A DNA stretch of 22,564 nucleotides from an uncultured Paracoccaceae bacterium (lineage in GTDB: Bacteria > Pseudomonadota > Alphaproteobacteria > Rhodobacterales > Rhodobacteraceae): positions 1 through 22,564 of the forward strand of contig CAJXHQ010000004.1 of assembly GCA_913054485.1 (NCBI GenBank). The letters run 5' to 3'. A model generated the notes under the pieces. The model saw only the letters and a list, made by a program, of their open reading frames with translations. It was not told the origin of the DNA and made no database searches. The position numbers and the translations under genes are program-made. Shown piece after piece: positions 7,828-14,211 of this stretch (position 1 is its first letter; the number at the start of each line of letters is the position of its first letter).

Positions 7828-7939
7828 GCCGGCCGCGCCAGCCGGCTCTGTATCCCCTGCCGCGCCGCCCGGCACAAGATGCCGGCGGCGATTTCGGGCA
7901 TGAAAAGAACCGGCTGAGGCTTGCAGGCCGCCCCGGTTC
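7828..7939. promoter_or_regulatory. Divergent hemB/membrane-protein control region with three hairpins
   Basis: The 180-bp divergent gap (7799-7978) must hold the promoters of hemB and of the opposite operon. Three inverted repeats occupy it. 7828-7846: GCCGG/CCGGC. 7863-7890: a GC stem of 6 plus 5 pairs with one bulged C at 7868 and a CAAGA loop. 7907-7939: GAACCGG/CCGGTTC with a 19-base loop. I see no convincing -35/-10 pair and no FnrL-type TTGAT-N4-ATCAA site. Confidence 0.4.
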
Positions 7940-7978
7940 CATGCGACTCCTCGCTGCAGAAAACTCCGTGAGGCCGCC

Positions 7979-8977
7979 ATGAAACCCACCGTCGCCCCCT
8001 TCCCCGCCGCCCGGCTGCGCCGGACCCGCGTCAGCCCCGCGATCCGCGGACTGGTCCGGGAGAACACGCTCAGCACCGATGATCTGATCTGGCCGGTTTT
8101 TGTACGCGACGGTGAAGGGATTGAGGAGCCGGTCGGCTCGATGCCCGGGGTGGTGCGCCGCTCGGTCGACAAGATCGCAGAGGCCGCGGCCGAAGCACAG
8201 GCGCTAGGCATCCCGGCGATCTGCCTCTTCCCCTATACCGATCAAAGCCTCAAGACCGAGGATTGCGCCGAGGCCTGGAGCCCGGACAACCTGTCCAACC
8301 GTGCGATCCGCGCCATCAAGGAGGCCGCGCCGGATATCGCCGTAATGACGGACGTGGCGCTGGATCCCTATAATATCAACGGCCATGACGGCTATGTGGT
8401 GGATGGCGAGATCCTCAACGACGAAACCGTTGAAGCGCTGGTCAAAATGACCCTGGCACAGGCCGATGCCGGCGCCGATATCATCGGCCCGTCCGACATG
8501 ATGGACGGCCGCATTGGCGCGATGCGCGCGGGGCTGGAAAAGGCAGGCCACCGCAACGTCTCGATCCTCAGCTATTCGGCGAAATATTCCTCGGCCTTCT
8601 ACGGTCCGTTCCGCGATGCGGTCGGGGCCTCGGGCGCGCTGAAGGGGGATAAGAACACCTACCAGATGGATCCCGCCAACAGCGACGAGGCGCTGCGGCT
8701 GATCGAACGCGACCTGATGGAGGGCGCAGATATGGTCATGGTGAAGCCCGGCATGCCCTACCTGGACATCTGCCGCCGGGTGAAAGACGGCTTCGGCGTG
8801 CCGACCTTTGCCTATCAGGTCAGCGGCGAATACGCGATGATACAGGCCGCGGCGCAGAACGGCTGGGTCGACGGCGAGCGGGTGATGTTGGAAAGCCTGC
8901 TGGGTTTTAAACGCGCCGGCTGCAACGGCGTGCTGACCTATTTCGCCCCAGCCGCCGCAAAGCTGCTGAACGGCTGA
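7979..8977 (+). CDS. hemB: Delta-aminolevulinic acid dehydratase (porphobilinogen synthase)
   Basis: 332 residues. HemB joins two 5-aminolevulinate molecules to give porphobilinogen for haem, bacteriochlorophyll and cobalamin, in the cytoplasm. The two Schiff-base lysines are visible: SYSAKYSSAFYGPFRDA (Lys202) and MVKPGMPYLD (Lys256). The metal segment reads DVALDPYNINGHDG (125-138): the three zinc cysteines of the animal/E. coli type are replaced by Ala127, Asp129 and Asp137, so this is a zinc-independent enzyme, as known for Rhodobacter capsulatus. The N-terminal arm PAARLRRTRVSPAIRGLVREN is the usual oligomerisation arm. The start ATG has GAGG 5 bases upstream. It is divergent from the mfd operon and followed by a lipoprotein gene on the same strand. 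Confidence 0.97.
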   Translation: MKPTVAPFPAARLRRTRVSPAIRGLVRENTLSTDDLIWPVFVRDGEGIEEPVGSMPGVVRRSVDKIAEAAAEAQALGIPAICLFPYTDQSLKTEDCAEAWSPDNLSNRAIRAIKEAAPDIAVMTDVALDPYNINGHDGYVVDGEILNDETVEALVKMTLAQADAGADIIGPSDMMDGRIGAMRAGLEKAGHRNVSILSYSAKYSSAFYGPFRDAVGASGALKGDKNTYQMDPANSDEALRLIERDLMEGADMVMVKPGMPYLDICRRVKDGFGVPTFAYQVSGEYAMIQAAAQNGWVDGERVMLESLLGFKRAGCNGVLTYFAPAAAKLLNG

Positions 8978-8992
8978 TCCGGCCCGCCCGGA
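8978..8992 (+). terminator. Short hairpin directly after the hemB stop
   Basis: TCCGG-CCCGC-CCGGA begins at the base after the hemB TGA. It is followed by an A-rich stretch, not a T tract, so it is at best a weak terminator or 3' end stabiliser. Confidence 0.3.
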
Positions 8993-9007
8993 CACAAATA
9001 AAATTTG

Positions 9008-9052
9008 CGCGGCTTCCCGCCGAGTACAGATGACAGAAGGCAGGAAGCCGCG
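9008..9052 (+). promoter_or_regulatory. 10-bp perfect inverted repeat between hemB and the SYLF lipoprotein
   Basis: CGCGGCTTCC (9008-9017) and GGAAGCCGCG (9043-9052) are exact complements around a 25-base loop. The loop contains an in-frame ATG at 9030. This may end the hemB transcript or be a leader structure of the lipoprotein gene; no T run follows. Confidence 0.45.
9027..9036 (+). repeat. Direct repeat CAGATGACAG, copy 1
   Basis: The 10-mer CAGATGACAG recurs exactly at 9111-9120, 84 bases (28 codons) later. Each copy contains an ATG in the lipoprotein reading frame, so the start region may have arisen by a small local duplication, or the match may be chance. Confidence 0.35.
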
Positions 9053-9069
9053 TATAACCGCAAGCGAGA

Positions 9070-9083
9070 GCCGGAAAACCGGC
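9070..9083 (+). promoter_or_regulatory. Short hairpin with AAAA loop before the SYLF lipoprotein
   Basis: GCCGG-AAAA-CCGGC, a perfect 5-bp stem, lies 30 bases before the chosen ATG at 9114. Its role is unknown. Confidence 0.3.
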
Positions 9084-9110
9084 CATGTAACGAGCAGTAC
9101 AGGCACACAT

Positions 9111-9120
9111 CAGATGACAG
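9111..9120 (+). repeat. Direct repeat CAGATGACAG, copy 2
   Basis: This is the second exact copy of the 10-mer at 9027-9036. It spans the ATG at 9114 taken as the lipoprotein start. Confidence 0.35.
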
Positions 9121-9686
9121 ACTTCAAATCCCCGATGACCCGCCGCGGCTTCGCGCTTGGCGCGCTGGCCGGCGTTTCCGTCACAGCCGCCTGCGGCAAT
9201 GGCGTTGGCAGCAATGGCGATGCCACCATCGACGCCCGTGTCGATGCAACACTGAACCAGCTGTACAATCAGTACCCCAACACCGTGTCGATTGCCGAGA
9301 AATCCACCGGCATGCTGGTGATGCCGCTGATCACCGAGGCCGGTTTCATCTTCGGCGGTGCCTACGGGCGCGGTGCGCTGCGGGTGAACAACACGACTGT
9401 CGATTACTATCAGGCGGTTAAGGGCAGCGCCGGGCTGCAGATCGGCGCGCAGCAATACGCCCACGTGCTGTTCTTCATGACCGAGGACGCGCTGATGGAC
9501 TTCCGCCGCTCCTCCGGCTGGGCTGCCGGTGCGGACATGGAATATGTCTTCCGTGACGAAGGCAGCACCATTGCCGCCGATTCCAACACGCTGACCACGC
9601 CGATCCTGGCGGCCGTGTTCAATCAGGCGGGCCTGCGCGTCGGCGCCACGCTGGAAGGTACCAAATACACCCGCGTCATCCCCTGA
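9114..9686 (+). CDS. Tat-type lipoprotein with SYLF/YSC84-like domain
   Basis: 190 residues from ATG 9114. The N-terminus MTRRGFALGALAGVSVTAAC (residues 8-27) combines a twin-arginine motif (TRRGFAL) with a lipobox-like TAAC, suggesting Tat export and lipid attachment at Cys27. The mature part matches the YSC84/SYLF lipid-binding family: YPNTVSIAEKSTGMLVMP, then GGAYGRGALRVNN, then VDYYQAVKGSAGLQIGAQ, ending GLRVGATLEGTKYTRVIP. SYLF domains bind phosphoinositides in eukaryotes; the bacterial role is unclear, probably envelope-associated. Start choice is uncertain: an in-frame ATG at 9030 lies in a hairpin loop without a good ribosome site, and ATG 9135 would leave a very short n-region. AGG lies 10 bases before 9114. 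Confidence 0.85.
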   Translation: MTDFKSPMTRRGFALGALAGVSVTAACGNGVGSNGDATIDARVDATLNQLYNQYPNTVSIAEKSTGMLVMPLITEAGFIFGGAYGRGALRVNNTTVDYYQAVKGSAGLQIGAQQYAHVLFFMTEDALMDFRRSSGWAAGADMEYVFRDEGSTIAADSNTLTTPILAAVFNQAGLRVGATLEGTKYTRVIP

Positions 9687-9701
9687 TCCGCGGCGGACAT
9701 T

Positions 9702-9750
9702 CGGAATTCACAAAGCGGCGCGCCCCCGGGATGCGCCGCTTTGCATTCCG
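9702..9750. terminator. Strong bidirectional terminator
   Basis: CAAAGCGGCGC (9711-9721) and GCGCCGCTTTG (9733-9743) form an 11-bp perfect stem with an 11-base loop. An outer CGGAAT/ATTCCG (9702-9707, 9745-9750) adds six more pairs across a small internal loop. Short A and T tracts flank the core on both strands. It lies between the converging lipoprotein and dehydrogenase genes and can serve both. Confidence 0.8.
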
Positions 9751-9757
9751 GGCTGTC

Positions 9758-10630
9758 TCAGTCCAGCTTACGCAGCCGGGCGAACAGGCTGGAAGTGTCC
9801 CATCGCCCGCCGCCCATCTTCTGCACGTCCTTGTAAAACTGGTCCACCAGCGCGGTCACCGGCAGGCTGGCACCGGTCTGATCGGCGGCTTCAAGGCAGA
9901 TCTTCAGGTCCTTGCGCATCCAGTCGGTGGCAAAACCATGGTCGAAATGCCCGTCCAGCATGGTCTCGTGCCGGTTCGCCATCTGCCAGCTGCCTGCCGC
10001 CCCCTGGCTGATCACCTCGACCACTGCGCGGCCGTCCAGCCCCGCCTTCTCGGCGAAATGGAGTGATTCCGACAGCGCCTGCACCAGCCCGCCAATCGCG
10101 ATTTGGTTACACATCTTGGTCAGCTGGCCGGCGCCGCTTGCGCCAATGCGGCGGCAGATCTTGGAATAGGCCTGGATCACCGGTTCCACCCGCGCATAGG
10201 CATCTTCATCACCGCCGCACATGACCGAGAGCACGCCGTTCTCCGCCCCGGCCTGACCGCCGGAAATCGGAGCGTCCACGAAAGAGATCCCAGTCTCCCC
10301 GGCCTTGGCATACAGCGTCTTGGTGATCCTCTCCGATACCGTCGTGTGATCGGCAAAAACAGCGCCGGCCTTCATGCCTGCAAAGGCCCCGTTTTCACCC
10401 AGGCAGACCGCGCTCAAGTCATCGTCATTGCCGACACAGGCCATGACGAAATCCTGCCCGGCAGCGGCTTCCCGCGGGGTGGGTGCCCAGGAGCCGCCAA
10501 ATTCTGCAACCCAGGCTTCCGCCTTGGAAGAAGTCCGGTTATAGACCGTCACATCATGCCCCGCGGCCTTGAGGTGGCCCGCCATCGGATAGCCCATCAC
10601 GCCCAGGCCCAGGAATGCAATTTTCGCCAA
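9758..10630 (-). CDS. NAD(P)-dependent beta-hydroxyacid dehydrogenase (3-hydroxyisobutyrate dehydrogenase family)
   Basis: 290 residues from a TTG start. The Rossmann motif is GLGVMGYPMAGHL (Gly8 on), followed by VYNRTSSK, where an Asn-Arg-Thr after the second strand suggests NADP+ preference. The substrate motif is VDAPISGGQAGAENG, and the catalytic Lys is Lys172 in GQLTKMCNQ. A C-terminal helical domain follows (FATDWMRKDLKICLEAA). The family covers 3-hydroxyisobutyrate, tartronate semialdehyde and glyoxylate/succinic semialdehyde reductases; no neighbouring valine or glyoxylate genes decide between them. TTG 10630 is preferred to ATG 10657: AAGGGG lies 7 bases before TTG, homologues begin MAKIAFLG, and the ATG overlaps a possible -10 box (CATAAT, minus strand 10661-10656). 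Confidence 0.88.
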   Translation of the reverse strand: MAKIAFLGLGVMGYPMAGHLKAAGHDVTVYNRTSSKAEAWVAEFGGSWAPTPREAAAGQDFVMACVGNDDDLSAVCLGENGAFAGMKAGAVFADHTTVSERITKTLYAKAGETGISFVDAPISGGQAGAENGVLSVMCGGDEDAYARVEPVIQAYSKICRRIGASGAGQLTKMCNQIAIGGLVQALSESLHFAEKAGLDGRAVVEVISQGAAGSWQMANRHETMLDGHFDHGFATDWMRKDLKICLEAADQTGASLPVTALVDQFYKDVQKMGGGRWDTSSLFARLRKLD

Positions 10631-10637
10631 CTTCTTT

Positions 10638-10643
10638 CCCCTT
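10638..10643 (-). promoter_or_regulatory. Ribosome binding site for the TTG start at 10630
   Basis: In minus-strand sense this is AAGGGG, 7 bases before TTG. It decides the start in favour of TTG over the upstream ATG at 10657. Confidence 0.6.
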
Positions 10644-10684
10644 TTTGTGTCTTGCATTATGCTGCGCGCACCCTATCAGGCACA

Positions 10685-10694
10685 CAGCCGGCTG
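10685..10694. promoter_or_regulatory. 10-bp palindrome in the divergent gap
   Basis: CAGCCGGCTG is a perfect palindrome in the 114-bp gap between the divergent dehydrogenase and acylase genes. It could be an operator, but a GC-rich 10-mer palindrome may be chance. Confidence 0.2.
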
Positions 10695-10733
10695 CAACGC
10701 GCCATCTGAGCAGACCTAGATCCAAGACAACCC

Positions 10734-10738
10734 GGGAG
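10734..10738 (+). promoter_or_regulatory. Ribosome binding site for the TTG start at 10745
   Basis: GGGAG lies 6 bases before TTG 10745 and supports it as the acylase start over the ATG at 10769 (MRLAG), which has no such site. Confidence 0.55.
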
Positions 10739-10744
10739 ACCGCC

Positions 10745-13213
10745 TTGAAACGTCTTTTCCGCTGGCTGATGCGCCTTGCTGGAGCCTCTGTTCTGCTGCT
10801 GATCGCGGCTGGTCTGCTGGTCTATTACCTCGCCTCGCAGTCGCTCCCCCACTACGAAAAGGAAATCGCGCTGCCGGGGCTGAACGCGCCGCTGGAGATC
10901 GTGCGCGACAATGCCAATGTGCCGCATATTTTCGCCTCCAAGGGCGAAAGCGACGAGGATGTCTATTTTGGGCTCGGCTACGCCCATGCCCAGGACCGGC
11001 TGTGGCAGATGACGGTGATGCGCCGCACGGCCCAGGGCCGCCTGTCCGAAGTGTTCGGGACGCGCACTGTGAAGACCGACAGCCTGTTGCGGCGGCTGGA
11101 CCTTTACCGGCTGGCACAGCAATCGGCACAAGCCCAGACACCGGCGGCCAAGGTTGCGCTTACGGCTTACGCGGCCGGCATCAATGCGCGGCTGGCCGAA
11201 ATCAACGAACGGGCCCTGGGCCGCGGTGCGCCGGAGATGTTCCTGTTCAACGCCCCTGTCGCGCCCTGGCAGCCCGCCGACAGTATCGCGATCCTGAAGC
11301 TGATGGCGCTGCAGCAGACCGGCCAGCTGAAAACGGAGGTTCTTAGGGCCCGCACCTCGCTGGCGCTGAATGACCCGGCCCGGCTGCCCGACATCCTGCC
11401 GGACGCCCCCGGCACCGGGGTTGCAGCCCTGCCGGAATATGCCGCCCTGTTCCCGGGCCTGCCCAAATATGCCGCCGGCGGGACCAGCAAAGACGCACTC
11501 TTCCCGGTTGCACCGCGCGGACTGGCCGGCGCCTCCAACGCCTGGGCAGCGGCGGGCAGCCGGTCGGCCTCGGGCGGGGCATTGCTGGCCAATGACCCGC
11601 ATTTGGAGCTGACTGCCCCCGGAATGTGGTATCTGGCCCGTCTGGAGTTCGCCACCGGCGGCGTGATCGGCGCCACGATCCCGGGCATTCCCGCCGTGCT
11701 GTCGGGCCGTTCCGACAAGCTCGGCTGGGGGCTGACCACAGCCTATGCGGATGATCAGGATCTTTTCATCGAAAAGCTGAACCCGGAAAACCCCGAAGAA
11801 TACCTCAGCCCCGACGGTTTCCGCAAATTCCGCAGCCGCCCGTCGATCATCAATGTGAAAGGCGGCAAGCCGCATACGCTGACCCTGCGCTGGTCCGGCA
11901 ATGGTCCGGTGCTGCCCGGCTCTCTGTTCAACCTGTCCGCAATCACCCCTCCGGGCCACGTGGTGAGCCTCGGCTGGACCGCCCTCAGCCCCGAAGACAC
12001 TTCGATGAGCGCCGCCATCGCGCTGATGCGCTCCCAGAGCACCGCTGAGGCTGCCGGCGCGGGCGAACTTTTCATCGCTCCGGCGATCAACCTGACATTG
12101 GCAGGTCCGGATGGGATCGCCCTGAAGACCGTTGGTGCCCTGCCCCTGCGCGATGCCCGCCACCAGAGCATGGGCCGGCTGCCGAGCCAGGGCTGGCGGC
12201 GCGAAAACACCTGGAAAGGCACCGCGCCCTATGCCGCCAACCCGTCCTTCCGCAACCCGCGCGGCGGCATCCTGGGCAATACCAACAACAAGACGGTAGA
12301 ACGCCCCTTCCCCAACCATGTCTCCTTTGACTGGGGCGATACCCAGCGCGTCCACCGCTGGCAGCGCCTGATGCAGAACCGCGAGGTCCATACCCGCGAC
12401 AGTTTCATCGAGGCACAGCTGGATACGGTTTCCTACACCGCCCGCAGCCTCCTGCCGCTGATTGGCGCGGACCTCTGGTATACCGGCGGCGCCGCCCCTG
12501 CGGGCACTCCCGAACATCAGCGCCTGAAGGCTTTGGATCTGCTGGCGGAATGGAACGGCGAAATGAACGAGCACATGCCGGAGCCGCTGATCTACGCCGC
12601 TTGGCTGCGCGCGCTGCAGGTCCGGCTGATCGAGGATGACCTCGGGCTGCTGGCAGAGGCTTTCACCCGGGTCGACCCCTTGTTTATCGAACGTGTCTAC
12701 CGCGATGTGGATGGCGCCTCATCCTGGTGCGACGTGCAGCGCAGCGCCCCGCGGGAGAGTTGTTCCGACATGGCCCGGCTGGCGCTGGACGATGCTCTGG
12801 TCTGGATATCAGAGCGCTACGGCCCGGCATTGGAATCCCTGCGCTGGGGGGATGCCCACCAGGCCGCCCATGATCATCCGGTTCTGGGAGACGTCCCGCT
12901 GCTGAAGCATTTTGTCAATATCCGCCAGTCGACCTCGGGCGGCGACAACACGCTGCAGCGCGGTGTCACCTCTGGCGAAGAACCGGCCCCCTACCGTAAC
13001 GTCCATGCCGCCGCCTACCGCGGTGTCTATGATTTTGCAGACCCCGACAGTTCGGTCTTCATTGCAGCCACCGGCCAATCCGGCCACTTCCTGTCGCGCC
13101 ACTACGAGGACATGGCCCAGCTTTGGCGGCGCGGGGAATACCTGCCGATGTCACTGGATGAGGATCTGGCCCGCGCAGCCGCAGTGGGGGTGACACGGCT
13201 GCTTCCGGAGTGA
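10745..13213 (+). CDS. Penicillin acylase family protein (Ntn hydrolase)
   Basis: 822 residues from TTG. Residues ~9-32 form a signal anchor (LAGASVLLLIAAGLLVYYLA), placing the enzyme in the periplasm. The alpha-subunit region has IVRDNANVPHIFA and FGLGYAHAQDRLWQM, both standard for penicillin acylases. Autocleavage is expected before Ser264 in GASNAWAAAGSRSASG, giving a beta subunit with an N-terminal Ser nucleophile; LLANDPHL follows. The oxyanion Asn lies in GNTNNK (512-515). The C-terminus SGHFLSRHYEDMAQLWRRGEY is also typical. Such enzymes cleave amides of beta-lactams, acyl-homoserine lactones or other N-acyl compounds; the natural substrate cannot be chosen from sequence. It has its own divergent upstream region and is followed by the alpha/beta-hydrolase-like gene. 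Confidence 0.92.
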   Translation: MKRLFRWLMRLAGASVLLLIAAGLLVYYLASQSLPHYEKEIALPGLNAPLEIVRDNANVPHIFASKGESDEDVYFGLGYAHAQDRLWQMTVMRRTAQGRLSEVFGTRTVKTDSLLRRLDLYRLAQQSAQAQTPAAKVALTAYAAGINARLAEINERALGRGAPEMFLFNAPVAPWQPADSIAILKLMALQQTGQLKTEVLRARTSLALNDPARLPDILPDAPGTGVAALPEYAALFPGLPKYAAGGTSKDALFPVAPRGLAGASNAWAAAGSRSASGGALLANDPHLELTAPGMWYLARLEFATGGVIGATIPGIPAVLSGRSDKLGWGLTTAYADDQDLFIEKLNPENPEEYLSPDGFRKFRSRPSIINVKGGKPHTLTLRWSGNGPVLPGSLFNLSAITPPGHVVSLGWTALSPEDTSMSAAIALMRSQSTAEAAGAGELFIAPAINLTLAGPDGIALKTVGALPLRDARHQSMGRLPSQGWRRENTWKGTAPYAANPSFRNPRGGILGNTNNKTVERPFPNHVSFDWGDTQRVHRWQRLMQNREVHTRDSFIEAQLDTVSYTARSLLPLIGADLWYTGGAAPAGTPEHQRLKALDLLAEWNGEMNEHMPEPLIYAAWLRALQVRLIEDDLGLLAEAFTRVDPLFIERVYRDVDGASSWCDVQRSAPRESCSDMARLALDDALVWISERYGPALESLRWGDAHQAAHDHPVLGDVPLLKHFVNIRQSTSGGDNTLQRGVTSGEEPAPYRNVHAAAYRGVYDFADPDSSVFIAATGQSGHFLSRHYEDMAQLWRRGEYLPMSLDEDLARAAAVGVTRLLPE

Positions 13214-13235
13214 AGGCGTAAAGAACCCTAAGAAG

Positions 13236-13254
13236 AATTCCGAAACGGGGAATT
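13236..13254 (+). other. Small inverted repeat after the acylase gene
   Basis: AATTCC and GGAATT pair around a 7-base loop in the 107-bp gap between acylase and hydrolase-like genes. There is no T tract; a weak terminator or nothing. The rest of the gap shows no convincing promoter. Confidence 0.2.
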
Positions 13255-13320
13255 ATCCAAAAGTTGCAGGCCGTAACGGGGCCATGTTAGCAAAGGGCAT
13301 TGCAATAAAGGCTTTTCCCC

Positions 13321-14211
13321 ATGCTCCGTTTCCTTCGAATACTGATGATCCTCGCTTGCGCTGCTGGCGCGGGACTTGTTGCCCTATCGGAGTTTGCAGC
13401 ACGTACCAGTAGCGAAATGGCGGCCACAGGAGAAGCCACCAGCGCCGCCGTAAAGGTCACGCGCCATGCGCAGCCCGGCACCTTTGGCACTGTCACCCGA
13501 ATGTCTCTGGCCGGATTTCCGCCCCAGCACGGCACCTACGAACCAGGCGGTGCCGTGCGCAAGGCGTCCAAGGAGGTAACCTTCAAGCACATCGGCAAAA
13601 CCCGGCGGATCTATGTCTCGGGCCGCCCGGGCACAACCCCCGCGCCTGCGGTCTTTCTGCTGCACGGGGCCGGCCGCACCGGGCTGTCGATGATCGACAT
13701 GTGGCAAGATATGGCACGCAAAAAAGGGGTCATCCTGATTGCCCCTGACGCCATAAGCGGCTCCTGGACGTCCAAGGACATGGATGCCGGCTTTGTGGAA
13801 AAAGCCATAAAAGCAGCAGAGCGCATCCGCCCCATCGATCGGGAGCGGATCTTCCTGTTTGGTCACTACGCAGGTGCGGTCCATGCGGCCAAACTGCTGA
13901 ACGCGGACCAGGCGATCTGGCGGGCGGGCGCGCTGCATGGCGGGTTCCCGGGGAAATTCGCACCCGTGGCCAGGCCGGACGCGCCGCCGTTCAGGATCTA
14001 TCTCGGCACCGAAGACCACATTTTCTCGATCGAGGACGCCAAGCGGACTGGCCAGAGATTTTCCAAAGCGGGCCATGACACGGAGTTGCACGCAATCCCC
14101 GGCCATAATCACTGGTTCTACGTCATAGGCCCGGCACTTGCTGCTGACACCTGGGCCTGGTTCCGCAGCCAGCCCGGGCCGGCTGCGAAGTTTCAAAGAG
14201 TCTCGAACTGA
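13321..14211 (+). CDS. Alpha/beta-hydrolase-like protein (PHB depolymerase/LpqC type) with Tyr at the nucleophile site
   Basis: 296 residues. An N-terminal hydrophobic segment (FLRILMILACAAGAGLVAL) suggests export or membrane anchoring. The fold resembles the LpqC/poly-hydroxybutyrate-depolymerase group: strand and oxyanion loop AVFLLHGAGRTG, then VILIAPDA, the nucleophile elbow FLFGHYAGA, a possible acid Asp232 in LGTEDHIFS, and His262/His264 in GHNHWFY. At residue 183, where GxSxG enzymes have Ser, the codon is TAC (Tyr); one base change from TCC would explain it. The other triad members remain, so the protein is folded-looking but probably not a serine hydrolase. AAAGG lies upstream of ATG 13321 at a loose distance. 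The 3' end overlaps hflX tail-to-tail by 19 bases. Confidence 0.8.
   Translation: MLRFLRILMILACAAGAGLVALSEFAARTSSEMAATGEATSAAVKVTRHAQPGTFGTVTRMSLAGFPPQHGTYEPGGAVRKASKEVTFKHIGKTRRIYVSGRPGTTPAPAVFLLHGAGRTGLSMIDMWQDMARKKGVILIAPDAISGSWTSKDMDAGFVEKAIKAAERIRPIDRERIFLFGHYAGAVHAAKLLNADQAIWRAGALHGGFPGKFAPVARPDAPPFRIYLGTEDHIFSIEDAKRTGQRFSKAGHDTELHAIPGHNHWFYVIGPALAADTWAWFRSQPGPAAKFQRVSN

Noticed and set aside
7799..7942. Extension of the membrane protein to ATG 7942
   Set aside because: The added residues are Arg/Gly-rich, run through hairpins, and the TTG at 7798 has a good ribosome site.
10103..10744. Upstream extension of the acylase frame to ATG 10103
   Set aside because: It lies antisense to the dehydrogenase gene and precedes the signal anchor; no family member has such a part.
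10676..12574. 632-codon minus-strand frame opposite the acylase
   Set aside because: The acylase has clear family motifs along its length; the antisense frame is Gly/Gln/Arg-rich with no domain.
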